In this document: piece after piece, positions 8,914 through 18,300 of the stretch
Position numbering within the stretch: position 1 is the stretch's first letter
How the letters are laid out: each line of letters opens with the position of its first letter
Notes under the pieces: model-generated
The model's database searches: none
Told to the model about the DNA's origin: nothing
Seen by the model: the letters and a program-made list of their open reading frames with translations, nothing else
Assembly (NCBI GenBank): GCA_025360745.1
Contig: JANYBP010000033.1
Coordinates: forward strand, 1 to 64,000
Direction: 5' to 3'
DNA length: 64,000 nt
DNA from: a bacterium
GTDB lineage: Bacteria; Verrucomicrobiota; Kiritimatiellia; CAIKKV01; CAIYGI01
Translations under genes and position numbers: made by a program

Positions 8914-9867
8914 ATGCCGAAGAGGAAGGCAGTACCAGTTCGATCGAGTCTTCACAAAGCGTTGGAAACCTTTGCCCTGGAGCACAACGTCAATGAAAAG
9001 GGATTTCTCTGCGTCGGCTTGTTGATCACGAATGCCGCGAAGTCTATGACCTTTCCAATTGCCGCTGAGGCGTTTATGGCGGAAAGTCGCGGCCAGGTTC
9101 GTGGTCTTGGCAAGGGCGCTGTCCAGCGCGTCCTTCGCGATCACGGAATATCTCGAGTGCTGGCTGAAGAGGGTGGTCGCACCAGTCGCGGCAGTATTCG
9201 GAACATGCAGGTTTACGTGTCTTTCTTAAACAAAGCGGCATCGCTGGAAGGTTTCAACCTTGACGACGTGGAGGCCTGGTGGATCGAACGAGTAAGAAAA
9301 TTCTTTTCAAGTAAACCATTCCGACTGCGCGTCGATCCGGCGCTGTCGTTGCGTGTCGCCGTGCGCGATATTTTGGAACAAGCAGAACGGCGCCAAAAAG
9401 AACAAAGTGGCACGATGTTCGCTGGTGCGGTCATGCAACATCTCGTCGGCGCCAAACTTGAAATCGCGCTTAATGTCGCGCTTGAACAACACGGATTTTC
9501 GGTGGCGGATGCGCCGGGCGATCGCGCAGGCGACTTTCTGATTGGCGATGTGGCGATCCATGTTACGCGAACTCCAACGGAAGCGCTTATCCGAAAGTGC
9601 GTGGCGAATCTCGAAGCAGGCTACCGTTGTTTGATCGTAACAACACAGAAGGGCGCCGTATCTGCAGAAAGCCTGGCAGAACCACAGGGTGTTGGAGACC
9701 GAATTGACCTTTTTGAGTTCGAACAGTTCCTAGCGACCAATATCTACGAATTGGGCAAGTTCGAACAGAAAGGCCGAAAAGTTACCGTGATGGAACTGGT
9801 AGAACGTTACAACGAAATCGTGCGGACTAACGAGACCGATCCGAGTCTTAGCATCGTCCTTGCGTAA
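8914..9867 (+). CDS. DUF4928-like protein, candidate partner restriction endonuclease
   Basis: Directly follows the C5 MTase on the same strand; C-term GDRAGDFLIGDVAIHVTRTPTEALIRKC... nuclease-like beta segment; family assignment from memory. Confidence 0.55.
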   Translation: MPKRKAVPVRSSLHKALETFALEHNVNEKGFLCVGLLITNAAKSMTFPIAAEAFMAESRGQVRGLGKGAVQRVLRDHGISRVLAEEGGRTSRGSIRNMQVYVSFLNKAASLEGFNLDDVEAWWIERVRKFFSSKPFRLRVDPALSLRVAVRDILEQAERRQKEQSGTMFAGAVMQHLVGAKLEIALNVALEQHGFSVADAPGDRAGDFLIGDVAIHVTRTPTEALIRKCVANLEAGYRCLIVTTQKGAVSAESLAEPQGVGDRIDLFEFEQFLATNIYELGKFEQKGRKVTVMELVERYNEIVRTNETDPSLSIVLA

Positions 9868-9944
9868 GATTGAAGCCGCCGAACATACGGCGTTTTAGGT
9901 TCGCAAGTCCGTGAAAACTGCGCCGGCTATGAACGGGAGAAGAC

Positions 9945-10233
9945 ATGACGATGTTTATGGACGAGGGCTTCCTCTGCTCAGAGCTGAGCCGGTGGATTGA
10001 CACTTGTCATAAAAAAACGCGAAACATTTTCCCTGGCGGCTTTAGTCACCCAGTTTGGCAGAATCCTTCTCACGGCAACAGTCAGCGTCATCACCGCGCT
10101 GGAGTCGGTAAACAGTATGTTTGAGTTACACCGCGACGAGGATTTAGAAGTTTTAAAAGGGAACCTGAAAGAGTTGTCCGGTCTTAATATAGAGCAACCT
10201 GAAATAGGCGCCAAAACATCGCCTGCAAACTAA
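9945..10233 (+). pseudogene. Small ORF apparently split by a frameshift at a 7-A run
   Basis: ATG 9945 after a ggagaag SD-like stretch gives MTMFMDEGFLCSELSRWIDTCHKK; shifting at aaaaaaa 10011-10017 continues RETFSLAALVTQFGRILLTATVSVITALESVNSMFELHRDEDLEVLKGNLKELSGLNIEQPEIGAKTSPAN. Confidence 0.4.
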
Positions 10234-10342
10234 TTTGTTCCCGTTCGCAGTTTGAGAAGAAACGTTTTCGTTAGGCGCTGGCTACGGGAGAAAACCATGC
10301 GTGACCACACGAACTCAATCCGCAATGCCTGACACTTTTCCA

Positions 10343-10384
10343 CATTCATCCTTCAGCCTTCAGCCTTCAGTCTAATCAACCTGG
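10343..10384. repeat. 7-bp tandem repeat (CCTTCAG)3 with degenerate flanks, upstream of RR start
   Basis: cattcat-ccttcag-ccttcag-ccttcag-tctaatc-aacctgg. Confidence 0.85.
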
Positions 10385-10396
10385 ACTTTCCCTCCA

Positions 10397-11155
10397 ATGA
10401 GCCGTATCCGCATACTGGTCGCCGAAGATGACCGTCATATCCGGCAGGGATTGCTCGACACGCTCGACGGCGAGGGCTACGAGGCGCTGGGCGCGGCGGA
10501 TGGAAACGAGGCGCTGCGGCTCTTCCAGACGCAGCGCGCCGACCTGGTGCTGCTGGACATCATGATGCCCGGCCGCAGCGGCTTCGATGTCTGCCGCGAA
10601 ATCCGCCGCCGCGACACGCACACGCCGATCCTGATGCTGACCGCCAAGAACGAGGAGATCGACAAGGTGCTCGGCCTTCAACTCGGCGCCGACGATTACC
10701 TCACCAAACCCTTCGGCGTCCACGAACTGCTGGCGCGCGTCGCGGCCCTGCTGCGCCGCTGCCGGCGCGGCGACGCGGCGGCGGCGGCGGATGGCGGCGG
10801 CAAGACGGACAAACTGCCGGATGTCCTGACGATGGGCGCCGCCGAAATCCACCGCAAGACCTACACGATCCGGCGCGGACGCCAGACGGCGTCAGTCACG
10901 GCGCAGGAAATGCGGGTCATCGAGGCGCTGGCGCGCCATCCCGACGAAGCGCTCAGCCGCGACCGCCTGCTGAACGAGGCCTGGGGCGTGGACTACGCCG
11001 GCACCACGCGCACGCTCGATCAGCACATCGCGCAGTTGCGCAAGAAAATCGAGGCCGACCCCGGCGATCCGCGGATCGTCGTCACCGTGCATGGCGTCGG
11101 CTACATTTACCGTTTAACGACGGTTGGCCATGCGCCGCGAATGCATCCCGGATGA
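10397..11155 (+). CDS. OmpR/PhoB-type response regulator
   Basis: MSRIRILVAEDDRHIRQGLL, LVLLDIMMPGRSGFDVC, LTAKNEEIDKVLGLQLGADDYLTKPF, wHTH ending IVVTVHGVGYIYR. Confidence 0.94.
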   Translation: MSRIRILVAEDDRHIRQGLLDTLDGEGYEALGAADGNEALRLFQTQRADLVLLDIMMPGRSGFDVCREIRRRDTHTPILMLTAKNEEIDKVLGLQLGADDYLTKPFGVHELLARVAALLRRCRRGDAAAAADGGGKTDKLPDVLTMGAAEIHRKTYTIRRGRQTASVTAQEMRVIEALARHPDEALSRDRLLNEAWGVDYAGTTRTLDQHIAQLRKKIEADPGDPRIVVTVHGVGYIYRLTTVGHAPRMHPG

Positions 11156-11922
11156 AAAATCAGCGACCCGGCGGATAACGCGGCCGGGATGGTTTCTACG
11201 CTTCCCGTGAACAAAAGACCAGCCGCATCCAGAACGCAACATCCGATGGCATCTTCCGGCAGCGCGGCAACCATACTCTCCGCTTCGTTTAACAGTGCCC
11301 GCCATTTCGCGCCCAGCGCAACCGGATCGGGCGCGGTTCCGTCAAAGGCCAGCGTTTCGATTTCCTCACGCGAATAGTGGGCGGAGCGTCTGGCTTGATC
11401 CAAAATGAAAGCCGGGCTCAAGCCGGGATCCTTGCCGCACGCCGCCCAGACCAGGAAACCGAACGGCTGCAACTTTTCATGGCAGGCGATAGCATCGATC
11501 CAATCCCGCACCTCAACACGCCCGACCAGCGCCAGCACTTTGTTGGTGGCCAAATCGAACGGGTGCAGAGCCAATCCAAAGTCCGGATGCTCGATCAGAG
11601 GAAAAAAACGATAGGCGCTGTCCTGCACCCACTGGAGCAATACCCCGTCAGATCCTTTGGTAATTTCCGCCTCCACAAAGGTGGCGTATTCCCTCATCAC
11701 CTTGACCTCAAACCCTTTTCTCTCAAGGGTGATCCGGTCCGCCCGCCAAGACGCAAGCAACGCTTCCTGGGTATCGTGGAACAAATCGACATCGTACGAC
11801 CGTCGCGCCGTCTTCAGCAATTCGTTGAGCGCCGCGCCGCCGGCGACGTATTGCTCCCCGCGCGCCATACGCTCGTTCGCCAAGGTTCTGCAAACCGCTC
11901 TCTGGTATTCCGTTAGCGACAT
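11107..11922 (-). CDS. Nucleotidyltransferase (AbiEii/MNT-like), putative toxin of a two-gene module
   Basis: EQYVAGGAALNELLKTARRSYDVDLFHDT (GG...DxD NTase motif); convergent overlap with RR 3' end. Confidence 0.75.
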   Translation of the reverse strand: MSLTEYQRAVCRTLANERMARGEQYVAGGAALNELLKTARRSYDVDLFHDTQEALLASWRADRITLERKGFEVKVMREYATFVEAEITKGSDGVLLQWVQDSAYRFFPLIEHPDFGLALHPFDLATNKVLALVGRVEVRDWIDAIACHEKLQPFGFLVWAACGKDPGLSPAFILDQARRSAHYSREEIETLAFDGTAPDPVALGAKWRALLNEAESMVAALPEDAIGCCVLDAAGLLFTGSVETIPAALSAGSLIFHPGCIRGAWPTVVKR

Positions 11923-12107
11923 TTCATCAGCTTCCTGACCGTCACATATGTTTGCCGGTCCCCATACTTCTCAAGCAACCTGGCGCAACGGATCAAATCT
12001 CCGTCGGTCCGCGGAACGAAGTCCCGGCGTAGAAACCATCCGCAGGACAGACGGTTCCTCGCCCACAGTTCGCTTACTTGTTCACGGATGACCGTTGTGA
12101 GTTCCAT
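11913..12107 (-). CDS. Small protein partner of the nucleotidyltransferase
   Basis: MELTTVIREQVSELWARNRLSCGWFLRRDFVPRTDGDLIRCARLLEKYGDRQTYVTVRKLMKCR; 10-nt overlap with NTase start. Confidence 0.6.
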   Translation of the reverse strand: MELTTVIREQVSELWARNRLSCGWFLRRDFVPRTDGDLIRCARLLEKYGDRQTYVTVRKLMKCR

Positions 12108-12166
12108 ACAATAAACCTCTTCCAAACCCGGATTTTAACTAATCGTCATTCGCTTGTCAGTCCCAA

Positions 12167-12273
12167 ATCCTCGCCTAAGGACGTTGCGACCATGTTGCTG
12201 CCAAGTCTTTCGCCCTACGCCCACGCGGCGAAATGCTTATGGATGGAATGTCGGAACGACGTTAGGCGAGGAT
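12167..12273. repeat. Long imperfect palindrome, attC-like (integron recombination site candidate)
   Basis: atcctcgcctaa 12167-12178 pairs perfectly with ttaggcgaggat 12262-12273; inner GTTGCGACCAT vs ATGTCGGAAC pair with one extra base; central tttcgcc/ggcgaaa; GTTAGGC core. Confidence 0.5.
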
Positions 12274-12285
12274 CAGGGTCAGTAA

Positions 12286-12345
12286 CGGATCGTTGTCACC
12301 AAGCATGGCGTAGATTATATTTACCGGAAGGGGTCAAAGCGATGA
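12286..12345 (+). pseudogene. 3'-terminal remnant of a second OmpR-type response regulator
   Basis: In-frame RIVVTKHGVDYIYRKGSKR* matches RIVVTVHGVGYIYR of the intact RR; its TGA overlaps the next ATG (ATGA). Confidence 0.7.
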
Positions 12346-15300
12346 ACACAACGAACAGGTATTTTCCACCCATCGTTCGTTCCCGCCCCACGCGACGGCG
12401 GGGGATAAGCGGCATGGCGGGAATTGCGCAGGCCGCAGCTTTCCGTGTCGCGTTGTTCTGTGCGCTGGCCGGCGTCCGGAGCGCGGCGTCCGGCGCGGCA
12501 GAGCCGGAAACCGCGGCCGTCGATTATGCCGGACTGAAGGCGCAGGCCGAGGCCTATTACGCCCAGCATTCATACGCCCTGGCGCGCGATGCCTATCTGC
12601 TCGCCACCAATCTCGCTCCGTCCGCGCCCGAACGGCGTTGGACGGCCTTGCGCATCGCCGACACCCGCTGGCGCGCACAGGCCGGCAGCAAGACAGCCAA
12701 CGCCACGGCCTTCGAACAGGCGCAACGCGAACTCGACGCCCTGGTGCGCGACGTGAGCCGGGTCGAGGACCGCGACCGCGTCTGGGCCGAGGCGCAGGAA
12801 TCGCTGGGCGATTTTTTCTGGACCCGCCGCGATGGACGCGACTGGAATGCGGCCTGGCCGCGCTATGCGCAGGCGCTCGACTGGCGGGCGGGTCAAACGA
12901 ACAGCGCCGCCAACCGCGCGCGCTACCTGGAAATCGTATGGAAAGCCGCCGATAACGGACAGGACGACCCTTTCTATCGTTACGGCTGGTACGGCAACGC
13001 CCTCCCGACCCCCATCCTGGCAAACGCGGTAAAAGTGGCCCAGGACGAACCCGACCGCGCCCACGCGCACTATTTGCTGGCCATGCAGTTTATGCGCGGC
13101 AGCGACAGCTCCCAGCGCGCGCGGGCGCCGGATGAATTGGAAGCCGCCCAGGCGCCGGGTAAAAGCTGTCCCTGGTACGACGATGCGCTCTTTCATGAAG
13201 CCGAGTGGCTGGAGAACAACGGACGCATCACGCTCGACGACGACGGCAACTGGCAGCAGAAACCGGACTACAAAGGCGCCGCCACGCTCTACCGGCGCCT
13301 GCTCAAGGATTTCGCCAAGGGCGAATCGCGCTACGTCGAGGAGGCCCGCGAGCATCTCGACAAGCTCGTCAACCCCGGCCTCGGCGTCGCCGTCGGTTCG
13401 GTTTTCCTGCCCGGCTCGGAGGTCCAGTTCCAGCTCAGCAGCCGCAACCTGCCCGAGGTGCGCTTCAGCCTCCAGCATGTCGCGCTGCCCGAAGCCGTAC
13501 GCTTCGCGACCGGTGACAATTCGCTGCAGGAATGGACGCGCCATATTCCAAGCGGCGGCGAGATCGTCACCAACTGGAGCCGCGCCACCAACGGCAAGGG
13601 CGAGCATGTCCCGTTCAACGAAACCGTGCGCCTGGACGCGCCGCTCGCGCCCGGCGCCTACCTGCTCGAAGCCAGCTCCGGCACAAATCGCGCGCGCGAC
13701 GTGATCGTCGTCGGCGATATCGCGCTCGTGACAAAATGCAGCGGGCGGCAGCTCGTGGTCTATGCCTGCGATGCGCTTTCCGGCGTTCCCGTTCCCAAGA
13801 TGGCCCTGCGCTTGTGGATGCGCTACACGCAGGAGCGGCAGTCGCGCTTCGAGTCGCGCGATGGTGTGACCGACGAGGACGGCCTGGCGAAGTTCGACCT
13901 CAGCCGCAACCGTGACAACCGCGACAACACATTCCTGATTCTCGCCCAATCCGGCGGCCGTCAGGCCTTTACTTTCGCCGGGAGTTACTGGTATTCCCCC
14001 ACCCCGGACGCCTGGAAACTCTACGCATTCACCGACCGCCCCGCCTACCGGCCGGGCGACGAGGTGAAGTGGAAACTGATTGCCAGGCAAACCACCCCGG
14101 AGGGCGGCTTCCTCACACCCGCCAATCAGCCACTGCACTACCGCATCCGCGACCCGCGCGGGCAGACCATGCGGGAGGCGGACTTCACCACCTCCGCCTT
14201 CGGCAGTTACGCCGGCAGTTTCACGATGGCCTCCAATCAGCCGCTCGGCGAATATACGGTCGAGTTCTGGACCGGCCCCGGTCAGGCCGCGCACATCGGC
14301 CAGGCCGCGCTTTTCCGCATGGAGGAGTACAAACTACCCGAGTTCCGCGTCACCGTCCGCACGCCGGAGGAAAACGGCCGGCGGCAGACCTTCCGCCTGG
14401 GCGACACCGTATCGGCCGAGATCCAGTGCGAACTCTACGCCGGCGGTCCGGTGGCCAACGCCACTTGCGAGGTGCTGGTTCGCCAGCGCCCCTTCTTCCG
14501 CTATTGGCGGCGTCCCCATGACTTCGACTGGTACTACGCCGACATGCAGCCGAATTTCAACCGCGGCTTCAACGAGGGCGCCATCGTGAAACGCGAAACG
14601 CTGCGCACCGATGCCCAGGGACGCGCGCAGATCGCCTTCGACACGCCGCGCGACGGCGGGCAGGATCTGGAGTACAGCTTCGAGGCGCGCGTCACCGACG
14701 CCTCGCGACGCGAGATCGCCGGCGCGGGCATCGTCCGCGTCACGCGCCAGCGTTACTACGCCAACCTCGAGCCCGACCACCAGCTCTACCGTCCGCAGGA
14801 CCGCGTGCGCATGACCGTCAGCGCCGGCGACGCCAACGAACAACCGGTGCAGGTCGCGGGCGTGGTCAAGGTCCAGCGCAGCCGCTGGGTCGAAGTCTGG
14901 CGCTCGCCCGAGGGACGCGAAGTCACCGGTACAGCCCTGCGCGATGCGCGGCGCGCCTGCGCAACCTTCCCGCCCACCCCGGCGCCCGGCAAGGCGGGCT
15001 GGGCGCAACTGCGCTGCGGCTACGAATCGGAACCCGTGCTCGAACGTCCGCTCGACCTCGACAGCCAGGGCCGGGCGGAATTCACCTTCACGCCCGACCG
15101 CGAGGGCTACTACCGCGTCAGCTGGCGCGGCAAACAAAAGGGCGAACCCTCGGTCAGCGCCGAGAGCACCGTCTGGGTCGCCACCGAGTCCAGCGCCGAC
15201 CTGGGCTACCGCCACGGCGGCCTGCAGATCGTCGCCGACAGCGATACCTTCCGCGAAGGCCAGTCGGCCCCGATCATGCTCTCGGCCCCCAACGGCGGCG

Positions 15301-18300
15301 GCCATGTGCTTTTCACCGTCGAGACCGACGAACTGCTCGACGTGCAGGTCGTCAAAATGGACGGCGACGTAAAACTGCTGGCGCTGCCGATCCGCGCGCG
15401 GCATGTGCCGAACGTCGTGCTCGGCGCCGCGATGGTCGCCGACCGCGCGCTGCTGAAGGACGAACTGCCCATCGTCGTGCCACCCGTGCGCAACTTTCTC
15501 AAGCTGACGCTCGCCGCCGACAAGCCGCTCTACCTGCCCCGCGAAAGCGGCACATTGCGCGTCACGGCGCGCGATTCGAACGACCGTCCCGTGACCGCGG
15601 AGGTGGCGCTGTCGCTTTTCGACGAGTCGGTGACCTATATTCAATCGGAATATGCCGGCGACATCCGGCAATTCTTCTACGGCGACAAACGCCCGCACAG
15701 CGTGCAAACCGGCAGCAGCTTCCAGCAACGGCCCTATCTCAAACTGGTGCGCGAGGAAGGGCGGCTGATCGATGTCCGCGAGCAGCGTGCGCGCACCGAA
15801 CGGCAGGTAAATTGGGGAGGACCGGGCAACGAGGGAGAGCGGAGCGAAATCGACTCCGACGGGCCCATCGATGGCCCCTTGGTTATGCGGGGATTGTACG
15901 GCAATCGCAGGCGGGACTCCGGTTACAAGAGCGCCCCGGCCTTGCATGGCGCCGCCGGCGGCATGGTCATGGACGAAATGCGCGCGAAGAAAGACTCCCG
16001 TGAGGGGCAATCGGAGCAGGCTTGGTTCCGCCAGTCCGACAAAAAGGATCTCGCGAAAGGCGGGGAAAGCCCGGCCGTGGTTGTGCGCTCGGATTTCCGC
16101 GCCACAGCCTTGTGGCAGCCGGCTGTGCTGACCGATGCCAATGGCGAGGCCGTGGTCCCGATCGCCTTCCCCGACTCGCTGACGGCCTGGCGCGCCAGCG
16201 CCCGGGCTGTCACCAGCGGTCAGCAGTTCGGCAATACCAACCTCACCCTGCAGACCAAGCTGCCGCTGGTCGCGCGTCTTCAGACGCCGCGCTTTTTGGT
16301 GGCGGGCGACGAGGTGACCGTCTCCGCCGTCTTCAACAACCATACCGCTTTGCCCATGAAGGTGCTTCCCGAACTCAAGGCCGAAGGCATCACCCTGCGC
16401 GGCTGGCTGCGCGGCGGCGAACTGCAGCGCGAGGCGCCGGACGCCGTCGAGGTTCCACCAGACGGCGAAGCGCGCGTGGACTGGCGCGCCGCCGCCGAAA
16501 TCACCGGCGAGGCACGCCTGGAGCTGCGCGCCCGCGCCGGCTCTTACAGCGACGGCATGAGCGCGTCCTGTCCGGTGCTGGAGCATGGCGTTGAAACCAC
16601 CATCACCCGCTCGGGCCGCGCGCGGGGCGATGACGTACGCCTGCGCTTCGATCTGCCCAAGGCCCGCCGTCCGGGTTCCGCCACGCTTACGGTGCAGGTC
16701 ACGCCGAGTCTGGCCGTGACGATGCTCGACGCGCTGCCCTATCTGTTGGACTATCCCTATGGCTGCGTCGAGCAGACCATGAGCCGCTTTCTGCCGGCGG
16801 TGATCGTCAGGAAAACGCTCACCGATCTGGGGCTCAAGCCCGAGGCCGTGGCTGATCGCATCTTTGGCGGCATCGAGGCGGCAACCGTGGACAAGACCCA
16901 TCCGCAAGGCGCGCAAAACATGCAGCGGCTGTCGGACATCGTCAACGGCGGGCTGACCCGTCTCTACGACTTCCAGCACAACGACGGCGCGTGGGCCTGG
17001 TGGAAGGAAGGCGACAGCGACCGCTTCATGACCGCCTACGTGGTGTACGGCCTGGCGCTCGCCCGTCAGGCGGGTGTTGAAGTCAAAGCCGGTGTCGCCG
17101 AACGCGGCGCGGCCTGGCTGGACAAGGAACTGGTGGCGGAGGAATCCAACCCGGACATGCAGGCCTGGATGCTGCAAGCCCTGGCCGAATGGCAATTCGC
17201 GGCCGGCGCCAGAGAACCCAGCACCTTCCAGAACAAGGCCCTGGATAATGTCTGGACCCAGCGCGACCGGCTGAACGGCTGCACCCGCGCCCTGGCGGCG
17301 CTGGCCGCCAAACGCTTCGGCCGCGCCGATCAGGCCCGCGTGTATGTGGATAATCTGCGCAACGGCATTCAGGTGGACGACCGGCCCGACCAGTCCATCG
17401 TGCAGACCGGCGTGCCGCAGAGCAGCACCGGGCAAAGCTACGCCGTCACCGCCACCGCCCACTGGGGCGAGGACGGCATAGCCTGGCGCTGGTCGGACGG
17501 CGGTGTCGAAGCCACCGCCAACGCCCTGCGCGCCCTGCTGGCGGTGGATCCAAAGCATCCGCTCGTGGCGCCGACCGTGCAGTGGCTCGTCAAAAACCGC
17601 CGCGGCGCGCAGTGGAGCAACACCCGCGACACGGCGCTGGTTGTGCTGGCGCTGAACGATTACCTGCGCGTTAGCGGCGAACTGGGCGCCAGCGAGTTCT
17701 ACGAACTGCGCGTCAACGGCCAGCGCGTGGCCGAAGAACAGATCACGCCCGAGACCGTGCTCAGCGCGCCGGGCCGTTTCGAGATCGCCCCCGGGCTGCT
17801 GCGCGACGGCGCGAACGAGGTGCGCATCATGCGCATGGACGCGGCCAAGGGCGCGCTCTACGTTTCGGCCTGCGCTAAATTCTTCAGCCTGGAGGAGCCG
17901 ATTCCGCCGGCGGCCAGCGAACTTTTCCTGCAGCGCCACTATTACCGCTTCGTCGGCCATCCCAGTCTGCTCAAGGGCTGGGTCTACGAACGCCAACCGC
18001 TGACCGACCAGGGCGTTGTAACGAGCGGCGAGCGGATCGAAACCGTGCTGACGTTGGAGGTCAAGAACAACGCCGAGTACCTGATCCTGGAGGACCTCAA
18101 GCCCGCCGGACTGGAAGCCGTGGCGCTGCGCAGCGGCGAGGCGCTGGACGCGCGCGAACTGACCGGCGACGGCGCCGCGCGGACGCCCGACCGGCGCGAG
18201 GCCGGCGATTACACCGGCCGCACCCGCCGCGTGTATCAGGAACTGCGCGACCGCAAGCTGGCGATCTTCATCGACAAACTCCCGCAGGGCATCTGGGAAT

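Noticed and set aside
9978-10214. 78-aa minus-strand ORF
   Set aside because: No motif; overlaps the more plausible + strand frame-split ORF.
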